Shown: piece after piece, positions 46,338 to 55,061 of the stretch
Layout: the number at the start of each line of letters is the position of its first letter
Position numbering within the stretch: position 1 is the stretch's first letter
DNA from: Variovorax sp. CF079
Lineage (GTDB): Bacteria > Pseudomonadota > Gammaproteobacteria > Burkholderiales > Burkholderiaceae_C
Assembly: GCF_900101545.1 (NCBI RefSeq)
Contig: NZ_FMZU01000002.1
Span: 248,001-312,000, forward strand
Direction: 5' to 3'
DNA: 64,000 nucleotides
Program-made: the position numbers and the translations under genes
The notes under the pieces: model-generated
The model's input: only the letters and a program-made list of their open reading frames with translations
What the model was told of the DNA's origin: nothing
Database searches by the model: none

Positions 46338-49276
46338 CAGGCGGCGCCTTTGGCATCGGCCGCGGCGCGCTCGGCTTCTTTCTCGGCTTGTTCGTCAGCC
46401 CAGCGGTGACTGCGGATGGACTGATGGGCCAGCGCGGTGAGGATCAGCATGGTCGCGCCCAGCACCAGCGCGAACACGCCGATGTCGAAGAACAATGCGC
46501 TCGGCACGTGCACCTCGCCGAGCACCGGCAGGTGCAGGTGCGCGGTGTGCGTGGTGAGGAAGGGATAGCCGAACAGCACCGCGCCCGAGCCGGTGGCCAG
46601 CGCGAGCAGCAGGCCGATCGCGATCCAGCGCCGCGGGTAGATGCGCAGGTGTTCTTCCACCCACTCGGCGCCGGAGACGATGAACTGCAGCACCAGCGCC
46701 ACCGACATCACCAGCCCGGCGACGAAGCCGCCACCCGGCTGGTTGTGACCGCGCATGAAGAAGTAGATCGACACCAGCACCGAGAGCGGCAGCAGGAAGC
46801 GCACGAGCACGGCCGGCACCATGAGGTAGCCGACGGCGGTGTCCTGGGCACGGCGCGGGTTCAGCAGGTCGCTGCTGCCGTCGTCGGTCTGCGCGCGCTG
46901 CTGCGCGGGCAGGGCCATGGACTCGGGCGCCGGCCGGAAGCGGCGCAGCAGTGCATAGACGGCGAGGGCGACGATGCCGAGCACTGCGATCTCGCCGAAG
47001 GTGTCGAAGCCGCGGAAGTCAACCAGCATCACGTTGACCACGTTGGTGCCGCCGCCCTCGGGCAGGGCGCGCTCGAGGAAGAAGGGCGAAATGCTTTGGG
47101 GGAAGGGGCGCGTCATCACGGTCCAGGCCAGCGCGGCCATGCCGCATCCGGACAGTGCCGCAATAGTCAAGTCGCGCCCGCGCCGCCCCCAGAGCCGGAT
47201 TCGCACCAGTGCGGGCTGCGGCTTGGCGGTGCGCATCGGCAGCCAGCGCAGGCCCAACAGGATCAGCACCACGGTCACGGTCTCCACCACCAGCTGCGTG
47301 AGCGCGAGGTCGGGCGCCGAGAACCAGATGTAGGTGGTGCAGCACACCAGGCCCGCGCCCGAGGCCAGCATCAGCGAGGCCAGCCGGTGGAACTTGGCCT
47401 GCCAGGCGGCGGCCAGCGCGCAGATGCCGCCGATGACCCAGGTCATCGCGAACATGGTCGAGAAGGGCAGCAGTTCGCGCGTTCCGCGCTCGGCAGGCGT
47501 GAGCCACAGCGAGGCCGCCGCGCCGGCGAGGGCGACGACGACCAGCAGCAGCAACTGCATTTGCAGCCGCCGCGTGCCGAAGAGGCGCCGGCTGCGCCGG
47601 CCGGCTTCGCTGAGGCGCGCGAGCAGGTTCTCGAACATGCGCTGGCCGTCGAAGCGATGCAGCAGCGGCGTGTACTCGAGATCGCCGCGGGCGCGCCCGC
47701 GCCGCTGCAGCATGTAGAGTCCCGCGCCGCCCGCGAGCGCGACGAAGCTCATCAGGAGCGGCGTGTTGAAGCCATGCCACACGGCCAGGCTGTATTCGGG
47801 CAGCACGCCGCCGACCACCGGCGTCGCTGCCGCGGCGAGGAAGGCGCCCACCGACCAGGCCGGCGCCACGCCGACCACGAGGCAGGTCAGCACCAGCAGT
47901 TCGACCGGCACGCGCATCCAGTGCGGCGGTTCGTGCGGCTGCTTCGGCACGTCGGGGCCGGGGGACGGGCCGAAGAACACGTCGAACACGAAGCGCGCCG
48001 AATAGGCCACGCTGAACACGCCGGCCAGCGTCGCGATGACCGGCAGGCTCAAGTTGACCCAGGGGGTGGCCCGGATGAACACGGTCTCGGCGAAGAACAT
48101 CTCCTTGGAGAGGAAGCCGTTGAGCAGCGGCACGCCGGCCATCGAGGCGCTGGCGATGATCGCCAGCGTGCCGGTGATGGGCATCAGCCGGAGCAGGCTG
48201 CTCAGCTTGCGGATGTCGCGCGTGCCGCTCTCGTGGTCGATGATGCCGGCCGCCATGAAGAGCGAGGCCTTGAAGGTCGCGTGGTTCATGACGTGGAACA
48301 CGGCCGCGACCGCGGCCAGCGGGCTGTTGAGCCCGAGCAGCAGCGTGATGAGCCCGAGGTGCGAGATGGTCGAGTAAGCGAGCAGCGCCTTGAGGTCGCG
48401 CTGGAACATCGCGACATAGCCACCCAAGAGCAGCGTGGCGGCGCCCGCACCGCTCACGAGCCAGAACCAGGCCTCGGTGCCGGAGAGCACCGGCCACAGC
48501 CGCGCCATCAGGAACACGCCCAGCTTCACCATGGTGGCCGAATGCAGGTAGGCGGAAACGGGCGTGGGCGCCGCCATCGCGCGCGGCAGCCAGAAGTGGA
48601 AAGGGAATTGCGCGCTCTTGGTGAAGGCGCCGAGCAGCACCAGCACCAGCACCAGCGGATAGAGCCGGTGCGCACGAATCTCCTCGCCCGAGGCCAGCAC
48701 CACGTCGAGTTCATAGCTGCCGACGATGCGGCCCAGCACCAGCACGCCCGCGAGCAGGCACAGGCCGCCCGCGCCCGTGACCGTGAGCGCCATGCGCGCG
48801 CCGCGCCGCGCGTCGCGCCGGTGGTGCCAGTAGCCGATGAGCAGGAAGGAGAACAGGCTGGTGAGCTCCCAGAACAGCACCATCTGGATCAGGTTGCCCG
48901 AAAGCACCACGCCGACCATCGCGCCCATGAAGGCGAGGAAGAAGGCGAAGAAGCGCGGCACCGGGTCCGAAGGCGACATGTAGTACCGCGCGTAGAGCAC
49001 GACCAGTGTGCCGATGCCGAGCACCAGCATGCAGAACAGCCAGGCGAAGCCGTCCATGCGGAACACGAGGTTGAGGCCGAGCGCGGGCAGCCACGCGATC
49101 TCCTCGCGGATCACATTGCCGTCGGCGAGTTGCGGGAAGAGCCATGCAGCCTGCACCGCGCAACCCAGCGCGACCAGGCCCGCCAGCGTCGACTCCCGGT
49201 TGCGTGCATCCGACGGCAGCAAGGCCGCGAGCACGCTGGCAACAAAGGGCAGTGCGACGAGGAGGACAAGGGGCAT
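46337..49276 (-). CDS. mnhA: Mrp-type antiporter subunits A and B, fused
   Basis: Fusion protein of 979 aa. Residues about 1-770 are MnhA, a NuoL-like ion-translocating chain with LIGYWHHRRDARRGARMALTVTGAGGLCLLAG, FPFHFWLPRAMAAPTPVSAYLHSATMVKLGVFLMARLWPVL and the MrpA-specific C-terminal region DVNHALTQL-type, here FSAPDLALTQLVVETVTVVLILLGLRWLP. Residues about 820-979 are MnhB (FLLPLSVLVSIYFFMRGHNQPGGGFVAGLVMSVALVLQF). The A-B fusion is normal for Gram-negative Pha/Mrp systems, which exchange Na+ or K+ for protons and support alkali and salt tolerance. The ATG at 49276 begins the first membrane segment. Confidence 0.94.
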   Translation of the reverse strand: MPLVLLVALPFVASVLAALLPSDARNRESTLAGLVALGCAVQAAWLFPQLADGNVIREEIAWLPALGLNLVFRMDGFAWLFCMLVLGIGTLVVLYARYYMSPSDPVPRFFAFFLAFMGAMVGVVLSGNLIQMVLFWELTSLFSFLLIGYWHHRRDARRGARMALTVTGAGGLCLLAGVLVLGRIVGSYELDVVLASGEEIRAHRLYPLVLVLVLLGAFTKSAQFPFHFWLPRAMAAPTPVSAYLHSATMVKLGVFLMARLWPVLSGTEAWFWLVSGAGAATLLLGGYVAMFQRDLKALLAYSTISHLGLITLLLGLNSPLAAVAAVFHVMNHATFKASLFMAAGIIDHESGTRDIRKLSSLLRLMPITGTLAIIASASMAGVPLLNGFLSKEMFFAETVFIRATPWVNLSLPVIATLAGVFSVAYSARFVFDVFFGPSPGPDVPKQPHEPPHWMRVPVELLVLTCLVVGVAPAWSVGAFLAAAATPVVGGVLPEYSLAVWHGFNTPLLMSFVALAGGAGLYMLQRRGRARGDLEYTPLLHRFDGQRMFENLLARLSEAGRRSRRLFGTRRLQMQLLLLVVVALAGAAASLWLTPAERGTRELLPFSTMFAMTWVIGGICALAAAWQAKFHRLASLMLASGAGLVCCTTYIWFSAPDLALTQLVVETVTVVLILLGLRWLPMRTAKPQPALVRIRLWGRRGRDLTIAALSGCGMAALAWTVMTRPFPQSISPFFLERALPEGGGTNVVNVMLVDFRGFDTFGEIAVLGIVALAVYALLRRFRPAPESMALPAQQRAQTDDGSSDLLNPRRAQDTAVGYLMVPAVLVRFLLPLSVLVSIYFFMRGHNQPGGGFVAGLVMSVALVLQFIVSGAEWVEEHLRIYPRRWIAIGLLLALATGSGAVLFGYPFLTTHTAHLHLPVLGEVHVPSALFFDIGVFALVLGATMLILTALAHQSIRSHRWADEQAEKEAERAAADAKGAA

Positions 49277-49319
49277 CGCGATCGATTCTATCGAGCGCCC
49301 CTCGGAGAAAGCCCTCGAA

Positions 49320-49697
49320 TCAGCCGGCGAACTGCTGCACCGTGCGAATGCCCATCCAGGTGAGGACCAGCGAGCCGCAGACATGCAGCGCCGCCGTGCC
49401 GAAGGCCAGCGCGAGCCGGTCCTGCATCAGCATGGCGATCACCTCGGCGGAGAAGCTGGAGAAGGTGGTGAGCCCGCCGAGAAAGCCGGTGATCAGCAGC
49501 AGGCGCCAGACCGGGTCGAGTTGCGGTATGGCCTGGAACATGGCGACCGCAACGCCGACCAGATAGCCGCCGATGAGGTTGGAGGCAAGCGTGCCGTAGG
49601 GAATCGACGCGCCGGGGGTGCTGAGCCAGAGCCCCAGCCCCCAGCGTGCCAGTGCGCCCAGCGAGGCGCCGATGCAGATCGCGAACACCGGCAGCAC
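49320..49697 (-). CDS. crcB: Fluoride channel CrcB/Fluc
   Basis: Small four-segment membrane protein (125 aa) of the CrcB/Fluc family, which forms dual-topology dimers that let fluoride leave the cell. Signature blocks: GASLGALARWGLGLWL, IPYGTLASNLIGGYLVGVAVAMF (with the conserved Asn) and LLLITGFLGGLTTFSSFSAEVIAML (the GGLTTFSSFS box). The start is a GTG at 49697, five bases after the dctM stop. No fluoride riboswitch is visible in front of it, as expected if it is read from the TRAP promoter. The mrp operon starts 43 bp downstream. Confidence 0.93.
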   Translation of the reverse strand: MLPVFAICIGASLGALARWGLGLWLSTPGASIPYGTLASNLIGGYLVGVAVAMFQAIPQLDPVWRLLLITGFLGGLTTFSSFSAEVIAMLMQDRLALAFGTAALHVCGSLVLTWMGIRTVQQFAG

Positions 49698-49702
49698 GGC
49701 GC

Positions 49703-51016
49703 CTACTTCTCGACGCCCATCACCGCGTTGGGCAACACGGTCACGATGCCCGGGAACAGCGTGATCAGCGCGATGCACAGCACCAGGCAGAAGAAGAAGG
49801 GGATCGCGGCCTTGGCGATCACGTTGCTGTCCTTGCCGGTCATGTTCTGCAGCACGAACAGGTTGAAGCCCACCGGCGGCGTGACCTCGGCGATCTCGAC
49901 CAAGAGCACCACGAAGATGCCGAACCAGACGAGGTCGAAGCCGGCCTTCTGCACCATGGGCAGCACCACGGCGGCCGTGAGCACGATCATGCTGATGCCG
50001 TCGAGCGCGGTGCCAAGCACCAGGTACACCACCACCAGCGCGCCGATCAACGCATAGGGCGAGAGGTGCATGCCGTCCACCCACTCGGCCAGCTGCATCG
50101 GGATGCCGGTGAAAGCCATGGTCTTGGTGAGGAAGGCGGCGCCGGCCAGGATGAACATGATCATGCAGCTGGTGCGCGTGGCGCCCATGATCCCGTCCTT
50201 GAAGTTCTGCCAGGTAAGGCTCTTGCCCCACGCCGCGATGGCCAGCGAACCCAGCACGCCGAAGGCCGCGCACTCGGTGGCCGTGGCCCAGCCCGCGACC
50301 AGCACCCATACGATGAAGACGATCAGCAATCCGCAGGGAATCAGGTTGCCCGAGAGGCGGATCTTTTCCCTGAAGCCGGTCGGCGGATCGGCCGGCGGCA
50401 CCTTGTCGGGGTTGCGCAGGCTCCACCAGCCGATGTAGCCCGAGAACAGCAGCATTAACAGGAAGCCCGGCAGGAAGCCGGCCAGGAAGATGCGGATGAT
50501 CGAGGCGTCGGCCGCCACCGCATAGACCACCATGGTGATCGAGGGCGGGATCAGGATGCCGAGCGTGCCGGCGGTCGCGAGCGAGCCGATGGCCAGCTTC
50601 TCGTTGTAGCCGCGGCGCTTGAGTTCGGGCAGCGCGACCTTGGCGATGGTCGCGCAGGTCGCGGCCGACGAACCCGAGACCGAGCCGAACACGCCGCAGC
50701 CGAGGATGGTGGTGTGCATCAAGCGCCCCGGCACGCGGTTGAGCCAGGGGCGCAGGCCTTCGAACATCTCTTCGCTGAGCTTGGTGCGAAACAGGATCTC
50801 GCCCATCCAGATGAAGAGCGGCAGCGCCGCGAGCTCCCAGCTGGCATTGCTTTCCCAGAAGGCCGAGAACAGGTTCTTGCCGGGCAGCGTGTTGGTGAAG
50901 AAGGCCTGGCCGACCCAGCCGACGATGGCCAGCGTCATCGCGATCCAGACGCCGCCGGCCAGGAGCAGCAGCATGATGGCGAGCAGCAGCGCGCCCATGA
51001 GGAGGGTATCGAGCAT
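49703..51016 (-). CDS. dctM: TRAP transporter large permease (DctM)
   Basis: Large membrane subunit (437 aa) of a tripartite ATP-independent periplasmic transporter, about 12 segments. Family blocks: LPLFIWMGEILFRTKLSEEMFEGLRPWLNRVPGRLMHTTILGCGVFGSVSGSSAATCATIAKVALPELKRRGYN (about residues 70-140) and GTLGILIPPSITMVVYAV. It uses the sodium gradient to import an organic acid delivered by DctP. It directly abuts dctQ (no gap) and is followed closely by crcB. Confidence 0.95.
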   Translation of the reverse strand: MLDTLLMGALLLAIMLLLLAGGVWIAMTLAIVGWVGQAFFTNTLPGKNLFSAFWESNASWELAALPLFIWMGEILFRTKLSEEMFEGLRPWLNRVPGRLMHTTILGCGVFGSVSGSSAATCATIAKVALPELKRRGYNEKLAIGSLATAGTLGILIPPSITMVVYAVAADASIIRIFLAGFLPGFLLMLLFSGYIGWWSLRNPDKVPPADPPTGFREKIRLSGNLIPCGLLIVFIVWVLVAGWATATECAAFGVLGSLAIAAWGKSLTWQNFKDGIMGATRTSCMIMFILAGAAFLTKTMAFTGIPMQLAEWVDGMHLSPYALIGALVVVYLVLGTALDGISMIVLTAAVVLPMVQKAGFDLVWFGIFVVLLVEIAEVTPPVGFNLFVLQNMTGKDSNVIAKAAIPFFFCLVLCIALITLFPGIVTVLPNAVMGVEK

Positions 51017-51550
51017 CTAGATATCCGAGGAGAAGTCGCCGGCCGCGTGCCGTTCTTCGACTGCGCGCTGGTAGCTCGGCTTCTCGCCGCGCACCACGCC
51101 GACCAGTTCGTCGATCATCGCGACGAGCAGCAGCCAGCAGCCGATCACGAAGGTCGATTGCGGAATCCAGATCGGGATGACCAGGAGGCCGGTCGCCATC
51201 TCGGCGAATTCGTAGCTCTCCCAGGTGAAGCTGGTGGCCCAGTAGGTGAGGTAGGCCACCGAGACCGCGGCGATCAGCAAACACGTGACGTCGAGCACGC
51301 GCCGCATCTTGAGCGGCACGGCATCGAGCAGCAGCGTCACGCGCACGAAGTCGCCGTGGCGGAAGGCATGGGCCATCGCGAAGAAGGAGGCCGCGGCGCA
51401 GAGCCAGGACACCGCATCGTTGAGCCCGCTCACATGCCAGTTCATCTGGCGGCCGACGCCGGCCACGACCATCAGCACGAAGATCAGGAACACGCAGAAC
51501 GCGCCGAGCGCACCTGCGCCGCCGTACAGACGATCGAGGAATCGGCGCAT
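51017..51550 (-). CDS. dctQ: TRAP transporter small permease (DctQ)
   Basis: Small membrane subunit (177 aa) with four segments. The blocks AFCVFLIFVLMVVAGVGRQMNWHVSGLNDAVSWLCAAASFFAMAHAFRHGDFVRVTLLLDAVP and PIWIPQSTFVIGCWLLLVAMIDELV are typical of DctQ. It sits 3 bp after dctP and directly against dctM, giving the standard P-Q-M order. Confidence 0.93.
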   Translation of the reverse strand: MRRFLDRLYGGAGALGAFCVFLIFVLMVVAGVGRQMNWHVSGLNDAVSWLCAAASFFAMAHAFRHGDFVRVTLLLDAVPLKMRRVLDVTCLLIAAVSVAYLTYWATSFTWESYEFAEMATGLLVIPIWIPQSTFVIGCWLLLVAMIDELVGVVRGEKPSYQRAVEERHAAGDFSSDI

Positions 51551-51553
51551 GTC

Positions 51554-52522
51554 TTATTTCTTCTTGTAGGCGTCGACGATCGCTTGGCCATCGGCGCCGG
51601 TGGCCTTGAGCCAGTCGGCCTGCATGATGCCGCCGACCTGGCGCATGTCGGCATCGAGCTTGGGCGAAGGCTTGTGGATCTTCATGCCGCGCTCGGCCAG
51701 CAGGCGCTTGTATTCGTCGTTCTTTTCCTGGGCGACCTTCCAGCCGCGTGCCTCGGCGTCGGCCGCGACCTTGGTCACTGCGGCCTTGGTGGCGGGGTCG
51801 AGCGCGTCGAAGGCCTTGGCATTGACCAGGATCGCGTTCTTCGGGATCCAGGCCTGCGTGTCGTAGAAGTTCTTGATGTGCTCGTAGGTCTTGGTGTCGT
51901 AGCCGGTCGAGCCGGAACTCATGTAGCTTTCGATCACGCCCGTGGCCATCGCCGCGCTCAGCTCAGCCTGCTGGATCTGCACCGGCTGCGCGCCGATCAG
52001 TTCGGCGATCTTGGCCGTGGCGGGGCTGTAGGCGCGCCACTTGATGCCGCGCAGGTCGGCGACGGAGCCGATTTCCTTCTTCACGTAGATGCCCTGAGGT
52101 GCCCATGGCACCATGAACAGCACCTTGATGCCCTGTGCGGCCAGCAGCTTCTCCATGGCGGGCTTGGAAGCCTCGTAGAGTTTCTTCGCTTCGGGATAGG
52201 TGGTCGCAAGGAAGGGCACGCCGTCGAGCGCGTAGATCGGGTTCTCGTTGGCGAAATTGGCCAGCAGGATCTCGCCGGCCTGGGCCTGGCCGCTTTGCAC
52301 GGCGCGCTTGATTTCGGGCGCCTTGAACAGCGATGCGTTCGCATGCACGGTGATCTTGAGCTTGCCGCCGGTGGCGGCGTCGACGTCCTTCGCGAACTGC
52401 GTGATGTTCTCGGTGTGGTAGTTGGTGGCCGGGTAGGCGGTGGGCAGGTCCCACTTGGTTTGCGCCAACGCTGCTGCGCCGAGGGTCAGGCCAGCGAGGG
52501 CAATGCCGAACTTGTGATTCAT
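51554..52522 (-). CDS. dctP: TRAP transporter solute-binding protein (DctP)
   Basis: Periplasmic binding protein of 322 aa with a signal peptide ending ALAQT. It reads WDLPTAYPATNYHTENITQFAKDVDAATGGKLKITVHANASLFKAPEIKRAVQSGQAQAGEILLANFANENPIY, and DLRGIKWRAYSPATAKIAELIGAQPVQIQQAELSAAMATGVIESYMSS, in which the conserved arginine that salt-bridges a substrate carboxylate sits (R in KWRAYS). First gene of the TRAP operon; upstream about 120 bp hold its promoter. Ligand probably a carboxylate. Confidence 0.94.
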   Translation of the reverse strand: MNHKFGIALAGLTLGAAALAQTKWDLPTAYPATNYHTENITQFAKDVDAATGGKLKITVHANASLFKAPEIKRAVQSGQAQAGEILLANFANENPIYALDGVPFLATTYPEAKKLYEASKPAMEKLLAAQGIKVLFMVPWAPQGIYVKKEIGSVADLRGIKWRAYSPATAKIAELIGAQPVQIQQAELSAAMATGVIESYMSSGSTGYDTKTYEHIKNFYDTQAWIPKNAILVNAKAFDALDPATKAAVTKVAADAEARGWKVAQEKNDEYKRLLAERGMKIHKPSPKLDADMRQVGGIMQADWLKATGADGQAIVDAYKKK

Positions 52523-52641
52523 GGGCTCTCCAGAACGTACGAAAGTAAAAAGGCGACGGGGAGCATACGTGCAAATATCGGGCCATCGCGTGGGGCTTTC
52601 CCCTGCCGTAGGCGCATGGCCGACGCCTCGGCGCGAATGAA

Positions 52642-52663
52642 AAAGCCGCCCGTAGGCGGCTTT
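52642..52663 (-). terminator. Rho-independent terminator downstream of comEA
   Basis: On the minus strand: AAAGCCGCC, four-base loop, GGCGGCTTT, followed by further T bases. A perfect nine-base stem located 33 bp after the comEA stop and before the TRAP promoter region. Confidence 0.85.
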
Positions 52664-52695
52664 GGATCAGCGCGGCGAACCGCGGCGGAGATGGT

Positions 52696-53033
52696 TCAGG
52701 GCTTGGCGTCGGCCTTCTTGGAGGCGCCGTCGGCCTTGGGGGTCTCGGACTTCGCGACCTTGGCCGCAGGTGCCGCGGCGCCCGCGAAGCTCTGGCCATT
52801 GACGGTCAGCCCTTCGGCAGACAACTTGGCGGCCGCCTTCTCCTTCACGCCCTTGACCCGGCTCATGAGGTCCGGCCAGTCCTGAACGCGCCTTGCTTGC
52901 GTGCTTCGATGATGCGCTTGGAGACCGCGGGGCCCACGCCCCTGAGCGCATCGAGCTCTGCGTGCGCCGTTTTGTTGACATCGACTGCTGCCCAGGAGGC
53001 GGTCGCAACGAGCATGGCCATGATGGCCAACAT
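52696..53033 (-). pseudogene. comEA: ComEA-type helix-hairpin-helix protein, interrupted by a frameshift
   Basis: The first frame starts MLAIMAMLVATASWAAVDVN, a signal peptide followed by the HhH repeat NKTAHAELDALRGVGPAVSKRIIEARKQGAF, then runs off into RTGRTS and stops. A second frame continues exactly with DWPDLMSRVKGVKEKAAAKL, the second HhH, and an Ala/Lys/Pro-rich tail ending ASKKADAKP. One missing base near 52883 (TTCAGG where TTCCAGG is expected) restores the family sequence GAFQDWPDL. ComEA-like proteins bind DNA in the periplasm. An AAGGAAGAAG ribosome site lies before ATG 53033. Either a real mutation or a sequencing error. Confidence 0.8.
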
Positions 53034-53180
53034 CTTCTTCCTTGAGATTCCCTGACATTGTTGTGAAAGGGATGCCGGGGCATCCCGCCGCGAGCGGCAT
53101 GCGCACGGCGCGGGTTTCAACGGCAGGTTCTGAGCTGCGGTTGACGCCTCTGCGACGAAGTCAGAATTGATCAGATTTGT

Positions 53181-54365
53181 TCAGAGCTCTTCGACGCGCC
53201 GGGGCGGGTAGCTGTCCCAGGCCTGGCAGCCGGGGCAGTGCCAGAAATGCTGATGGGCTTCGAAGCCGCAGGCTGCGCAGCGGTAGCGCAGCAGCGGCCG
53301 CGTGGCCTGGTCGAGCGCGCGTTGCACCTGCGGATGGAACTGCTCGTGCGTGAAGTGCTCGCTCGCCAGCCAGCGGGACGCCGCCACGAGGGAGGGCTGG
53401 TGGGCCAGGTGCGCGATGTAGCCGTCGCGCGGTTCCGGCGCCGCTGGCGCGCTGGACGTGGTGTCCTCCGGCAGCACCGGCGCGCCGCCCAAGGCCATGA
53501 TTGCCTCGAGCACGTCGATCGAGGGCGATTCTGCATAGCGGCGCTGGAGCAGGATCAGCGCCTCGCCCGCGCGCTGCGAAGCGACCGAGGCCTGCTGCAG
53601 CATCGCCGCGTAAAGAGGCAGCGCCAACGGCGCGTTCTCGCTGAGGGCGGCGAGCGTTTCGAAGGCCTTGGCGGAGTCGCCGTTGCGCAGTTGCAGCGTG
53701 GCCGTGTCGATGGCCGGCCGCGGCGCCTGCGGCGCCAGCGCGACCGCCTGCTCCAGCAACTGCGCTGCGGCGTTCAGGTCGCCGGCCGCCGCCTGCTCGG
53801 CGGACTGCTCGCAGAGGTGATGGGCCCGGCGCACGCCGTAGCTGGCCTGCTCGGTCTCGTCAAGCTTCTGCGCCACTGCGGCGGCTTGCGCCCACTCGCG
53901 CGAGCGTTCGTAGATGGCGAGCAGGGCGAGCCGGGCCTCGTTCTCGTAGCGCGTGCCTTCGAGCTTCTGCAGCGCGGCTTCGGCGCGATCGAGCAGGCCG
54001 GCGCGCAGGAAGTCCTGCGCCAGCGCATGCTGCGCGCGATCGCGGTCGGCGCGGCTCAGGTCGCCGCGGCCCAGCAGGTGCTCGTGCACGCGCACAGCAC
54101 GCTGGTATTCGCCTCGGCGGCGAAACAGGTTGCCCAGCGCGAAGTGCAGTTCCTGGGTGTCGGGGTCGTTCTGAACGGCTTCGATGAAGGCATCGATGGC
54201 CTGGTCCTGCTGCTCGTTGAGCAGGAAGTTGAGGCCGCGAAAGTAGGCCTTGGGCGCCTGCCGGTTTTCGATGCGCAACTGCCTGAGATCGAAACGCGAG
54301 GCCAGCCAGCCGAGGACGAAGGCGAGGGGCAGGCCGAGCAGCAGCCAGCTGAAATCAAAGTCCAT
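53181..54365 (-). CDS. lapB: Lipopolysaccharide assembly protein LapB (YciM)
   Basis: Inner-membrane-anchored TPR protein (394 aa) that in E. coli controls LpxC turnover and coordinates LPS synthesis. The N-terminal anchor is FDFSWLLLGLPLAFVLGWLASRFD, followed by RGLNFLLNEQQDQAIDAFIEAVQNDPDTQELHFALGNLFRRRGEYQRAVRVHEHLL (TPRs, residues about 45-100 and on). A C-terminal rubredoxin-like zinc site is CAACGFEAHQHFWHCPGCQAWDSY (two CxxC pairs, about 360-383). ATG 54365 overlaps the lapA end by 11 bp. Confidence 0.94.
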   Translation of the reverse strand: MDFDFSWLLLGLPLAFVLGWLASRFDLRQLRIENRQAPKAYFRGLNFLLNEQQDQAIDAFIEAVQNDPDTQELHFALGNLFRRRGEYQRAVRVHEHLLGRGDLSRADRDRAQHALAQDFLRAGLLDRAEAALQKLEGTRYENEARLALLAIYERSREWAQAAAVAQKLDETEQASYGVRRAHHLCEQSAEQAAAGDLNAAAQLLEQAVALAPQAPRPAIDTATLQLRNGDSAKAFETLAALSENAPLALPLYAAMLQQASVASQRAGEALILLQRRYAESPSIDVLEAIMALGGAPVLPEDTTSSAPAAPEPRDGYIAHLAHQPSLVAASRWLASEHFTHEQFHPQVQRALDQATRPLLRYRCAACGFEAHQHFWHCPGCQAWDSYPPRRVEEL

Positions 54366-54666
54366 GTTGGCGTACGGCGGGAAGGTCGGTGGCGGCGGCT
54401 GCCGGGGCAGGGGCTGCCGTGACGGGCGAGACCGGCGCCGCGGGCAGTTGCGCCGCGGCGCTGCGGTGCTTCCACCAGCCCGGCAGCATGCCGAGCGCGC
54501 CGACCACGAGTCCGCCGGCAAAGGCCGCAAGTACCACCAGCACGAGCGGGGCGCGCCAGTGGGTGCCGAAGAAGAAGTAGACGGTGGCGTCGTGCTGGTT
54601 GTTCAGCGCGAAGGCGAAGAGGGTAAAAAAAATGGCTGCCTTGAGCAGCCACAGGAGGTATTTCAT
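54355..54666 (-). CDS. lapA: LapA family protein (DUF1049)
   Basis: Small membrane protein (103 aa) with two membrane segments: YLLWLLKAAIFFTLFAFALNNQHDATVYFFFGTHWRAPLVLVVLAAFAGGLVVGALGML, the DUF1049 pattern of LapA. A long Ala/Pro-rich cytoplasmic tail follows. LapA and LapB act together on LPS assembly. It overlaps lapB by 11 bp and is 32 bp after ihfB. Confidence 0.9.
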   Translation of the reverse strand: MKYLLWLLKAAIFFTLFAFALNNQHDATVYFFFGTHWRAPLVLVVLAAFAGGLVVGALGMLPGWWKHRSAAAQLPAAPVSPVTAAPAPAAAATDLPAVRQHGL

Positions 54667-54698
54667 GCGCGTCCCCGTTGGCGGGGGAATTCTATGCT

Positions 54699-55013
54699 TC
54701 AGGCTTCGCGTTTCTGCGCGTCGAGTTCGGCCGTGCGGGCGTCGACCGCCTCGCGCAGCGCCTTGCCCGGCTTGAAGTGCGGCACCCGCTTTTCGGGAAT
54801 CTGCACGCTCTCGCCCGACCGCGGATTGCGGCCGATGCGCGGCGGACGCCGGTTCACCGTGAAGCTGCCGAAGCCGCGGATCTCGATGCGGTGCCCGCGC
54901 ACCAGCGCGTCGCTCATCGCATCAAGAATGGTCTTGACGGCGTATTCGGCGTCGCGGTGCGTCAGTTGAGCGAAGCGCGCCGCCAATTCTTCGACAAGGT
55001 CAGAACGAGTCAT
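54699..55013 (-). CDS. ihfB: Integration host factor subunit beta
   Basis: DNA-bending nucleoid protein subunit (104 aa). The IHF/HU core is complete: [89 protein letters not shown]. The [10 protein letters not shown] loop (beta arms) intercalates DNA at its proline. A short charged C-terminal extension ([14 protein letters not shown]) is usual in betaproteobacteria. ATG 55013 was chosen over one at 55046. Downstream of rpsA in the conserved order rpsA-ihfB. Confidence 0.95.
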   Translation of the reverse strand: MTRSDLVEELAARFAQLTHRDAEYAVKTILDAMSDALVRGHRIEIRGFGSFTVNRRPPRIGRNPRSGESVQIPEKRVPHFKPGKALREAVDARTAELDAQKREA

Positions 55014-55027
55014 AAACCACAGAAGGA

Positions 55028-55050
55028 CACGGTGAGCAACGCTCACCGTG
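55028..55050. promoter_or_regulatory. Perfect 10-bp hairpin between rpsA and ihfB
   Basis: CACGGTGAGC, three-base loop, GCTCACCGTG. It lies 11 bp after the rpsA stop and 14 bp before ihfB. It lacks a T-run on the minus strand (the T-rich side is on the opposite strand), so a partial terminator, transcript-end stabiliser or processing site is more likely than a strong terminator. Confidence 0.6.
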
Positions 55051-55061
55051 TTTTCCTCTGT

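Noticed and set aside
46337..49276. MnhA-MnhB fusion as an oddity
   Set aside because: Fused A-B subunits are normal for Gram-negative Pha/Mrp systems.
46388..49363. 991-codon plus-strand frame opposite mnhAB
   Set aside because: Shadow frame; the opposite strand encodes an unmistakable Mrp subunit with membrane segments.
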